DNA of 18,435 nt from CAYGGE01 sp966250865 (GCA_966250865.1 CBINIT010000021.1:1-18435); one strand, 5' to 3'; shown: positions 4,647 to 9,108, numbered from the stretch's first letter. A program made the numbers and translations. The notes: a model not told the origin generated them from the sequence alone.

Positions 4647-5405
4647 TTATCCTTTGGCAATCTCGTTGGCAAAAACCCGAGAGTACAGCTGTCGTCCAAC
4701 ATGATATTGCAAGTAATTTTCAATAATATACTCGAGTTCACCGAGGGTTTGAGGGCTGAGTGTACATCGATAGACTACCTCAATTGGTTTGGCCAAGAAC
4801 AAACGCATTGCCTTGAGTGCCGTTGCATTGATCTTCTGTCGATCCGAAGCTTCCTGGCGGCACTCAGGACCAACGATACCACCCAGGCTAGCCGAGAAGA
4901 AATTATCTTCGGGTTGGAGTGGCTTCTGGCAGTGAACGCAACTATCGAGCTCCGGTAGATACCCCACTTCAGCAAGAAGCTTCAAGATAAAGGCCGTGAC
5001 AAACAATCGGGTCGCTACCGATTCAGCAGGATGCTCCAGCAGCGTCAAACCATCGCGCAGGAGCTCGAACACTGCTTCATGCGCTTCATTGTCGGTCGTT
5101 AACGCATCGACCATTTCGAGCAAATAGTAAGCAAGGCTCGTTTTCTCGAGATCGTCCCGCAGTCCCAGAAAACCGACTTCTAAATCAGCACCCGTAATAA
5201 CATAAAAACTCTTCCCCTCATGCAGTTCAAAAACCGTATGCGAAAAAGGCTCGATGTGGCCAGCGAGCTTGGAGAGCGGACGACGGCTACCCTTCGCTAA
5301 GGCTCGGACCTTACCGGCCCGATCAGTGTAGATGGTTAATAATCGGTCAGCTTCACCGAGATCCATCCGTTTGATGACGATACCTTGGGCTTTAATACTT
5401 TTCAT
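4647..5405 (-). CDS. recO: RecO, recombination mediator (RecFOR pathway)
   Basis: This 252-aa protein begins MKSIKAQGIVIKRMDLGEAD, the typical RecO OB-fold start (residues 1-80: GIVI...GEADRLLTIYT...G-RALAKGSRR). The helical C-terminal part has a Cys cluster: C156-x2-C159 and C182 in GIVGPEC. Many RecO proteins have four zinc-binding cysteines; only three are evident here in the usual places. RecO anneals ssDNA-SSB complexes and loads RecA with RecR. Shine-Dalgarno AGG lies close to the ATG. Upstream is a terminator whose loop holds a possible -10 box. Downstream is a palindromic repeat. Length is normal for the family. Confidence 0.9.
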   Translation of the reverse strand: MKSIKAQGIVIKRMDLGEADRLLTIYTDRAGKVRALAKGSRRPLSKLAGHIEPFSHTVFELHEGKSFYVITGADLEVGFLGLRDDLEKTSLAYYLLEMVDALTTDNEAHEAVFELLRDGLTLLEHPAESVATRLFVTAFILKLLAEVGYLPELDSCVHCQKPLQPEDNFFSASLGGIVGPECRQEASDRQKINATALKAMRLFLAKPIEVVYRCTLSPQTLGELEYIIENYLQYHVGRQLYSRVFANEIAKG

Positions 5406-5415
5406 ATCACCTACT

Positions 5416-5446
5416 AAAAAGTGACTCTATTGTACCAAGAGTCACT
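5416..5446 (-). terminator. Terminator between the GlmU-type gene and recO
   Basis: AGTGACTC (5420-5427) and GAGTCACT (5439-5446) form a perfect 8-bp stem with an 11-base loop, followed on the minus strand by TTTTTAG. The loop contains TACAAT (5434-5429), which could serve as a -10 box for recO, although the -35 region (TTCGTG) is weak. Confidence 0.75.
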
Positions 5447-5469
5447 CGAATCACGAACAACAAAGAGAT

Positions 5470-6210
5470 CTACGAGGTAGCAAGGATACGCTCGGCCTCA
5501 GCTAAATGTTCAGGAGTGTTGATGCCTAACGCTTCGGTTCTATCGGTGATTTGGACCGCTACCACCTTCTTCCCTTCCTTCACAGCCTCACCAACAATAT
5601 CGGTCAGATAATATTCACCACTCACTGGGCTTTTTTCGATTCTCTCAAGGACTGGCCAGAGCCACGCATTATCAACCGCATAGGCGCTGAGGTTCTTTAG
5701 GGGTGCTTCAAGCTCCTCGGGACTGGCATCTTTCTTCTCAACGATGCGGAGTACCGTCCCCTGTTCATCAGTAATGACCCGACCGAAAGCGTCAAATTCT
5801 GGTTCAAAGGTATGAGTCGTGAGAACAGCAACCGTTGCACCACCATTCATGACTACATCGGTGAGATGCTGCAAGGTTTCAACCTTAAAGAAGGGATGGT
5901 CACCGGTCACGATAATGGTACAACCTTCCTTCCCTTCGAGAACAGGTTTGGCCATGAGCACGGCGTGGGCGGTACCAAGCTGCTCTTCTTGCGTGACATA
6001 GGTGTAGCGGTCACCAAGCTTCTCTTTAACAAGAGCACCGAGAAAACCAACGATAATCACCGGTTTCTCCACCCCAAAAGCGTGGATCGGCTTTAAGGCA
6101 TGCTCAAGCATGGTTTCTTGGCCAAGCGGGAAAAGTACCTTTGGCAGGGCTTCGCTCTTCATGCGAGTACCCTTACCGGCGGCGAGAACAATAGCGAAAA
6201 TATCTTTCAT
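5470..6210 (-). CDS. GlmU-type uridylyltransferase domain only (sugar-1-phosphate nucleotidylyltransferase)
   Basis: This 246-aa protein has the nucleotidyltransferase fold of GlmU. LAAGKGTRM lies at 9-17 with Lys24, QEEQLGTAHAV at 74-84, GDHP at 103-106 (GDVP in classical GlmU), GRVI at 143-146, GEYYLTDI at 198-205 and GINTPEHL at 229-236. These match the UTP:GlcNAc-1-phosphate uridylyltransferase half. The C-terminal left-handed beta-helix acetyltransferase half of GlmU is absent. The substrate could be GlcNAc-1-P or another sugar phosphate. A separate GlmU-family protein with a beta-helix is at 11630-12838. The ATG lies six bases after a -10 box (leaderless), and no Shine-Dalgarno is visible. 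Confidence 0.85.
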   Translation of the reverse strand: MKDIFAIVLAAGKGTRMKSEALPKVLFPLGQETMLEHALKPIHAFGVEKPVIIVGFLGALVKEKLGDRYTYVTQEEQLGTAHAVLMAKPVLEGKEGCTIIVTGDHPFFKVETLQHLTDVVMNGGATVAVLTTHTFEPEFDAFGRVITDEQGTVLRIVEKKDASPEELEAPLKNLSAYAVDNAWLWPVLERIEKSPVSGEYYLTDIVGEAVKEGKKVVAVQITDRTEALGINTPEHLAEAERILATS

Positions 6211-6216
6211 GCGGTT

Positions 6217-6245
6217 ATCTTAACGTAAAGTATTATCTGGAGCAA
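6217..6245 (-). promoter_or_regulatory. Promoter of the GlmU-type gene (leaderless)
   Basis: The minus strand has TTGCTC (6245-6240), a 17-bp spacer and TAAGAT (6222-6217), then six bases and the ATG at 6210. The spacing is the same as at mutM and glyS. Confidence 0.65.
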
Positions 6246-6255
6246 CCCTTTAGGT

Positions 6256-6374
6256 GTGTCATCTTTGACTGGAAGACTATGTCGCTCAACATCGAGGATC
6301 CGTACCATTTGAGATTCCCGATTTCTCGATCGAGTCAAGGACAGACTCTGCTTGCAGCCGGTCAGAAATGACAC
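6256..6374. repeat. Palindromic repeat family 1, copy a (diverged, inverted)
   Basis: The ends are GTGTCATCTTTGAC and its near complement GTCAGAAATGACAC. Read on the minus strand it aligns with copy b (7321-7410). Shared stretches are GACCGGCTGC near one end, ATCGGGAATCTC, AATGGTACGG and ATCCTCGAT. It carries an extra stretch of about 25 bases (near 6320-6345) and a degraded second palindrome. It is the oldest-looking copy and lies in the opposite orientation to b and c. Confidence 0.75.
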
Positions 6375-6385
6375 CTAGTGGTCAT

Positions 6386-6423
6386 GAAAAAACAATCAGG
6401 GCCGAACGCGTTGCGTCCGGCCC
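6386..6423 (-). terminator. Terminator of the 97-aa gene
   Basis: GGGCCG (6399-6404)/CGGCCC (6418-6423) and ACGC/GCGT form a 10-pair stem with one A-C mismatch and a GTT loop. On the minus strand it is followed by TGATTG and six T. It lies about 30 bases past the stop at 6455. A second hairpin, GCTCGACT/AGTCGAGC, overlaps the end of the coding region. Confidence 0.85.
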
Positions 6424-6454
6424 CAAATCTGCTGTTGCTCGACTGGGTTCGCCC

Positions 6455-6748
6455 CTAGTCGAGCGGTCTCACCTCCCCGTCGACGACGAGGTAGGTTGCT
6501 CCCCAACCGCCACGAAGGCTGTAGGGAGCAGGATCGCCCTCCTGGAAGAGGTTCTCGTCCAGCGGGTGGGAGCCGAACGGCCCCATCCAGTTGGCCGAGA
6601 TGTGGTCCTCCTGCCCGCTCATACCGTTTGAGGTTTCAGCGGGACTTGCGGGTGGCGTGCGGGGCACGAAGTTGGGCGGGTACATCTCACAGATGCCCAA
6701 CACACCAATCTCAGATACGTTGCTGCCAGATATCATTGTTGAATCCAT
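6455..6748 (-). CDS. Small unknown protein (97 aa)
   Basis: The ATG at 6748-6746 has GGAGG 10 bases upstream and opens 97 codons beginning MDSTMISGSNVSEIG. The frame stays open further upstream, but only this start has a Shine-Dalgarno. The product is acidic to neutral, rich in Gly, Pro, Ser and Glu, and has aromatic residues in the C-terminal half (NWMGPFGSHP, SLRGGWGATYLVVDG). No membrane segment or known domain is visible. A good terminator follows (6386-6423). The leader contains a GCGCGC/GCGCGC hairpin just before the Shine-Dalgarno and a 12-bp palindrome at 6838-6849. It resembles the other isolated GC-rich small genes here. Confidence 0.6.
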   Translation of the reverse strand: MDSTMISGSNVSEIGVLGICEMYPPNFVPRTPPASPAETSNGMSGQEDHISANWMGPFGSHPLDENLFQEGDPAPYSLRGGWGATYLVVDGEVRPLD

Positions 6749-6837
6749 CTTTCGATGGCCTCCACATGCGCGCTGTTTGGCGCGCGTTGTCGGTGGAAAA
6801 GAGCTGCTACGACTCGCCCCTTTCCGGTATGATCTAC

Positions 6838-6849
6838 TGTCAGCTGACA
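6838..6849. promoter_or_regulatory. 12-bp perfect palindrome, possible operator
   Basis: TGTCAGCTGACA is a perfect dyad about 90 bases upstream of the 97-aa gene. It could be a binding site for a dimeric regulator. I could not place a convincing promoter beside it, so the role is a guess. Confidence 0.35.
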
Positions 6850-6970
6850 CCAGCACGCGTTTTTTTGGTTCGCGCCTGAACGTGTTCGCGGCTTCCTGAA
6901 TTACGCAAGCTCCACGGTTGGAGGTTGGCTTTTCAGTTACAGCTGTTCTCACCGCTAGAATAGAAACGAT

Positions 6971-7006
6971 ACTTTCTCACCGGCTCACTCCCGTACGTGA
7001 GAAAGT
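6971..7006 (-). terminator. Terminator of the tRNA-Ile pair
   Basis: ACTTTCTCAC (6971-6980) and GTGAGAAAGT (6997-7006) form a perfect 10-bp stem, followed on the minus strand by ATCGTTTCTATTCT. It starts 18 bases past the 3' end of tRNA-Ile(UAU). Confidence 0.7.
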
Positions 7007-7024
7007 TGTGCGCTCCTATGCACA

Positions 7025-7097
7025 TGGATCGTAAGGGATTCGAACCCTTGGCACGCCTGGTATAAGCAGGCTGCTCTCCCAACTGAGCTAACGACCC
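7025..7097 (-). tRNA. tRNA-Ile(UAU)
   Basis: This is a 73-base cloverleaf. The acceptor stem pairs GGGTCGT with ACGATCC, the D arm is GCTC-AGTTGGGA-GAGC, the anticodon stem GCCTG/CAGGC closes loop CTTATAC, the variable loop is GTGCC, and the T arm is AAGGG-TTCGAAT-CCCTT. The discriminator is A73 and no CCA is encoded. Anticodon UAU reads the Ile codon AUA directly. Most bacteria instead use a CAU tRNA modified to lysidine by TilS. The partner tRNA-Ile(GAU) lies 109 bases upstream in the same transcript. Confidence 0.93.
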
Positions 7098-7206
7098 ACG
7101 GGGGCGGGTACGGAACTGATCCAAGGAATCTCCCTTAGCTCCCCGAGTTGGGGTGCAAAGCCTTATTGTCTAGGCCTAAGCGAGACTCACCGGGGTCCGT
7201 ACCCTA

Positions 7207-7279
7207 CGGAGAAGACGGGAATCGAACCCGTGACCCAGCCCTTATCAGGGGCTTGCTCTTACCACTGAGCTACTCCTCC
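7207..7279 (-). tRNA. tRNA-Ile(GAU)
   Basis: This is a 73-base cloverleaf. The acceptor stem pairs GGAGGAG with CTTCTCC (one G-U), the D arm is GCTC-AGTGGTAA-GAGC, the anticodon stem AGCCC/GGGCT closes loop CTGATAA, and the T arm is ACGGG-TTCGATT-CCCGT. Anticodon GAU reads AUU and AUC. The base in the discriminator position is G, not the A73 usual for isoleucine tRNAs, and no CCA is encoded. The spacer to tRNA-Ile(UAU) is closed by a 9-bp inverted repeat (GGGTACGGA 7106-7114 with TCCGTACCC 7196-7204) that may aid processing. Confidence 0.9.
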
Positions 7280-7320
7280 TGGTTTTTCTCTGTATCGAGA
7301 GAACCACGTCAAGTCCTATG

Positions 7321-7410
7321 GTCATTCCCGACCGGCTGCTGGCAGGATCGGGAATCTCGAATGGTACGGGATCCTCGATCCGAAGCGCTTTGCTTTCGGT
7401 CAAGGATGAC
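7321..7410. repeat. Palindromic repeat family 1, copy b
   Basis: The 90-bp unit runs from GTCATTCCCGACC to GGTCAAGGATGAC, so its ends are imperfect inverted repeats (GTCATTCC/GGATGAC). It contains two palindromes: TTCCCGA/TCGGGAA, and ATCCTCGATCCGAAGCG pairing with CTTTCGGTCAAGGAT. It lies 41 bases upstream of tRNA-Ile(GAU). Copies c (8652-8759) and a (6256-6374) share the same order of parts. Confidence 0.85.
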
Positions 7411-7470
7411 ACTGTATAGAATCTCACGTAGTCCCCTCGACGATGTAGTTGTTAATGTCCCTCTTTAAAC

Positions 7471-7493
7471 AAAAATCCCGCTGTCTGGGCGGG
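7471..7493 (-). terminator. Attenuator terminator of leader unit 1
   Basis: On the minus strand CCCGC (7493-7489) and GCGGG (7481-7477) enclose a 7-base loop and are followed by ATTTTTGTTT. The 5' arm overlaps CACTAAAGCC (7501-7492), which can pair with GGCTTTAGTG (7546-7537) inside the leader frame. Confidence 0.75.
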
Positions 7494-7521
7494 CTTTAGT
7501 GTTGAGTTTACGGTTACGGTA

Positions 7522-7608
7522 CTATGCTTCACTACTCACTAAAGCCTCACCTTTCCAGACTGAAAGGATAAATGGGCGCTTGGTAATGAGTGAATGATGC
7601 ATAGTCAT
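7522..7608 (-). CDS. Leader peptide of unit 1 (28 aa)
   Basis: The ATG at 7608-7606 follows AAGG by 8 bases and lies about 13 bases after the predicted transcription start. The peptide begins MTMHHSLITKRPFIL and ends VWKGEALVSSEA. Three mutually exclusive pairings are visible. The 1:2 pairing is ACTATGC/GCATAGT plus TTCACT/AGTGAA. The 2:3 pairing is GGCTTTAGTG/CACTAAAGCC, a perfect 10 bp. The 3:4 pairing is the terminator at 7471-7493. This is the classic layout of a translation-coupled attenuator. Which amino acid would be sensed is unclear: there are two His, one Trp and no strong run. Downstream come a palindromic repeat and the tRNA-Ile genes, no protein gene. Confidence 0.6.
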   Translation of the reverse strand: MTMHHSLITKRPFILSVWKGEALVSSEA

Positions 7609-7627
7609 AACTAAAACCTTAACGAAT

Positions 7628-7656
7628 ACTATACCGTACGATCGGTCGTTTGTCAA
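7628..7656 (-). promoter_or_regulatory. Consensus promoter of leader unit 1
   Basis: The minus strand has a perfect TTGACA (7656-7651), a 17-bp spacer and TATAGT (7633-7628). Predicted start is near 7621. A TTTTCCACA DnaA-box-like 9-mer lies just upstream (minus strand, near 7665-7673). Confidence 0.88.
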
Positions 7657-7712
7657 GTAAGAACTGTGGAAAAATATGGTTTGGCAGGTTCGTATCTTGT
7701 GTAGAATATACG

Positions 7713-7742
7713 AAAAATCGAGGCAAGCAACTGCCTACCTCG
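7713..7742 (-). terminator. Terminator after the tRNA-like gene
   Basis: CGAGG/CCTCG (7738-7742 and 7719-7723) with inner pairs including GCA/TGC forms a nearly continuous stem, followed on the minus strand by ATTTTTCG. It begins 31 bases past the 3' end of the tRNA-like element. Confidence 0.8.
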
Positions 7743-7772
7743 ACGTTTCATTGAATTTGGCCAAACTGGCCA

Positions 7773-7846
7773 TGGGCTCCACTGGATTCGAACCAGTAAC
7801 TGCTGCGGGATCGCCGACAGCCGCTCTGCCGTTGAGCTAGGAGCCT
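7773..7846 (-). tRNA. tRNA-like gene with abnormal anticodon arm (identity undetermined)
   Basis: The acceptor stem pairs AGGCTCC with GGAGCCC (six pairs plus an A1-C72 mismatch), followed by A73 and no CCA. Bases 8-9 are TA, the D arm is GCTC-AACGGCA-GAGC and the T arm is ACTGG-TTCGAAT-CCAGT, all canonical. The middle arm is not. Its 20 bases fold as GCTG/CAGC plus CGG/CCG with a bulged T and a CGATC loop, or as a 5-bp stem with a 10-base loop. No 7-base loop with U33 can be formed, so no anticodon can be assigned. It is either a degenerate tRNA or a tRNA-like structure at the 3' end of the transcript of the 109-aa gene, whose stop lies 56 bases upstream. Confidence 0.6.
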
Positions 7847-7902
7847 AGTAGCGCAGAGGGGCAGCCGAAGAAGCCACCCCTTTGCACCAGATCCGCGATC
7901 AG

Positions 7903-8232
7903 CTACACGATCACGCTCAGCCCTTTGGTGGCTGCCGTGCTCAAGTGCTCCTCAGTGAGAGGCACATAACCATCCTGCCTCGAGGTCAGACGGCCGTCCG
8001 CATCTCCGATACGTACGGAGAATGATGCTCGTCGATTGGCGCCTTCACCGGCACCGAGCAATACCCGTCCATCCCCATCGGTGCGTCGGAAGTAGAGCCA
8101 GCGCTGACCGCTGCTCACCCGAACGCCGTTTCCTGTCCGAATGTGCTTTGCGGCAACTTCAGGCGTAGTGCCCTGAAGAGTCCAACCGTTCTGACCAAGA
8201 TTTTCAAGCAAGCGAGATAGCTGGTCCATCAT
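7903..8232 (-). CDS. Unknown 109-aa protein, Gly/Arg-rich beta-type
   Basis: A Shine-Dalgarno AGGAGA lies 4 bases before the first ATG (8232) and 7 bases before the second (8229); the second start has better spacing. The N-terminal 30 residues look helical (MDQLSRLLENLGQNGWTLQG...). The rest alternates short polar/hydrophobic strands rich in Gly, Arg and Asp (RWLYFRRTDGDGRVLLGAG, FSVRIGDADGRL), suggesting a small beta-rich domain. There are no membrane segments or cysteines. I recognise no family. Downstream on the same strand are the tRNA-like element and a terminator. Upstream are a cruciform, a family 2 repeat and leader unit 2. Base composition is richer in GC than the housekeeping genes. 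Confidence 0.7.
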   Translation of the reverse strand: MMDQLSRLLENLGQNGWTLQGTTPEVAAKHIRTGNGVRVSSGQRWLYFRRTDGDGRVLLGAGEGANRRASFSVRIGDADGRLTSRQDGYVPLTEEHLSTAATKGLSVIV

Positions 8233-8282
8233 TCATCTCCTGCCCCATGGGCGACGTCGATCCTAGCATTCGTACATATAGT

Positions 8283-8327
8283 GTAGGGAGTACGCTTCTG
8301 CCCTATCGGCAAAAGACTACTCCCTAC
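8283..8327. repeat. Inverted repeat (cruciform) upstream of the 109-aa gene
   Basis: GTAGGGAGTA (8283-8292) and TACTCCCTAC (8318-8327) are a perfect 10-bp inverted repeat. Inside lies TGCC-CTATC-GGCA. There is no T-tract. It lies 50 bases before the 109-aa start and could be a leader structure. Confidence 0.65.
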
Positions 8328-8339
8328 CCGCATGTATTG

Positions 8340-8412
8340 TTCGAGCGGAACGAAGTGGAGTCGAGAGCTACTTTAGTCGGAAACTTCTCGACTTCGTTTC
8401 ACTCCGCTCGAA
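8340..8412. repeat. Palindromic repeat family 2, longer copy
   Basis: The left arm is TTCGAGCGGAACGAAGTGG plus AGTCGAGA. The right arm begins TTCTCGACTTCG and ends ACTCCGCTCGAA. The arms are complementary over most of 27 bases with a few mismatches. It shares the TTCGAGCG...GTCGAGA core with 4564-4641. It lies between the terminator of leader unit 2 and the 109-aa gene. Confidence 0.8.
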
Positions 8413-8432
8413 GAATATTCATATACCTTGTT

Positions 8433-8467
8433 AAAAAACAAAAATCCCGCCTACTCAAGGTGGCGGG
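8433..8467 (-). terminator. Attenuator terminator of leader unit 2
   Basis: On the minus strand CCCGCC (8467-8462) and GGCGGG (8451-8446) close a 10-base loop and are followed by ATTTTTGTTTTTT. The 5' arm is the same segment (GCCCGCC, 8468-8462) that can pair with GGCGGGC (8529-8523) in the leader frame. Confidence 0.85.
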
Positions 8468-8492
8468 CTCTCTTCTTTGGTTCGTCGTGAGG

Positions 8493-8588
8493 TTACTTTA
8501 CTCTGACACTAACCAAAGCTCTGCCCGCCTGTGTAAGGACGAGGACGAGACCGAGGAGCATAAGGCTAATCAAAGAGGTAGTAATCAT
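8493..8588 (-). CDS. Leu/Val/Ile-rich leader peptide of unit 2 (31 aa), leaderless
   Basis: The ATG at 8588-8586 lies seven bases after the -10 box, so the mRNA should start at or beside the start codon. The peptide contains SLISLMLLGLVLVLTQAG and ends GRALVSVRVK. Leu and Val codons dominate its middle. The last codons form GGCGGGC (8529-8523) and CTTTGGTT (8518-8511). These pair with GCCCGCC (8468-8462) and AACCAAAG (8482-8475), a 15-bp antiterminator that excludes the terminator. The layout resembles ilv/leu-type attenuator leaders. An alternative is a type I toxin-like hydrophobic peptide (one membrane helix plus basic tail). Downstream lie a palindromic repeat and the 109-aa unknown gene. 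Confidence 0.65.
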   Translation of the reverse strand: MITTSLISLMLLGLVLVLTQAGRALVSVRVK

Positions 8589-8595
8589 TGGACTG

Positions 8596-8625
8596 ATAGT
8601 AGCAAAGAGATTAAACCGTTGTCAA
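8596..8625 (-). promoter_or_regulatory. Promoter of leader unit 2
   Basis: The minus strand has a perfect TTGACA (8625-8620), an 18-bp spacer and TACTAT (8601-8596) with an extended TG motif. The ATG follows after seven bases. Confidence 0.82.
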
Positions 8626-8651
8626 GTAGTCTGTAACTATCCTAATTACTG

Positions 8652-8759
8652 GTCATTCCCGACCGGCTGAAAGCAGGGTCGGGAATCTCGTGTGATTTGG
8701 GAATTCGATTCAGTACAAGATCCTCGATCCGAAGCGCTTCGCTTTCGGTCAAGGATGAC
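8652..8759. repeat. Palindromic repeat family 1, copy c (abuts the GIY-YIG stop codon)
   Basis: This 108-bp unit runs from GTCATTCCCGACC to GGTCAAGGATGAC. It has both palindromes of copy b and about 16 extra bases between them. Its last base is the G of the TAG stop codon of the GIY-YIG gene, so repeat and gene are joined without a gap. Confidence 0.88.
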
Positions 8760-9037
8760 TAGAACGTCGATGAAAGATCAAGAAAACTGGGATTATTTGC
8801 ACGAATAAGTTTGAGTTTCCACTCGCGTCGCCAATGCTTTAGTTGTTTCTCACGAGCAATAGCTACAGATGGATCTTCAGTTGATTCAAAATACACCAAT
8901 TGGTCAATATTATATTTCTTCGTAAATCCATCAATCAGCTTCCCTTTATGCTCATACACTCTGCGAATAAGATCATATGTCACGCCGACATAGAGAACTG
9001 TATGCCTTTTATTGGTAAGAATATAAACAAAATACAT
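8759..9037 (-). CDS. GIY-YIG nuclease family protein (small, repeat-associated)
   Basis: This 92-aa single-domain GIY-YIG protein starts MYFVYILTNKRHTVLYVGVT, where VYI and YVG replace GIY and YIG. Conserved residues follow: R25/R26, the YEHK segment (28-31) and the metal-binding Glu63 in AREKQLK. It belongs with the short stand-alone GIY-YIG proteins (UPF0213/YhbQ-like), which are predicted endonucleases of uncertain role. The true start is the ATG at 9037-9035. The frame is open further upstream only because it reads through a palindromic repeat. The start is preceded by GAGG, 8 bases upstream, which lies in the 3' arm of repeat d. The gene is bracketed by repeat d (5 bases upstream) and copy c (overlapping the stop). 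Confidence 0.88.
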   Translation of the reverse strand: MYFVYILTNKRHTVLYVGVTYDLIRRVYEHKGKLIDGFTKKYNIDQLVYFESTEDPSVAIAREKQLKHWRREWKLKLIRANNPSFLDLSSTF

Positions 9038-9041
9038 CCGC

Positions 9042-9083
9042 GGATCCTCAATCTGGAGCGCTTCGCTTCCAGTTAAGGATGAC
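9042..9083. repeat. Palindromic repeat family 1, half copy d (carries the GIY-YIG ribosome-binding site)
   Basis: This copy holds only the second palindrome: ATCCTTAACTGGAAGCG pairs with CGCTCCAGATTGAGGAT on the minus strand around an AAG loop. Relative to copy c, two stem positions have changed on both arms with pairing kept (C-G to T-A and A-T to G-C), which argues that the hairpin is selected. The GAGG used as Shine-Dalgarno for the GIY-YIG gene lies inside the 3' arm. Confidence 0.85.
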
Positions 9084-9108
9084 AGAAGAGAGCTGAAATA
9101 AAACTTAA

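Noticed and set aside
6749..6952. GTG-started 165-aa version of the 97-aa gene
   Set aside because: The extra part has no Shine-Dalgarno, passes through a GCGCGC hairpin and an operator-like palindrome, and has no consistent codon pattern.
798..7202. Shared 13-mer GTACGGACCCCGG at 798-810 and, inverted, near 7190-7200
   Set aside because: A 13-base match in 18 kb on both strands is expected by chance, and the flanks do not align.
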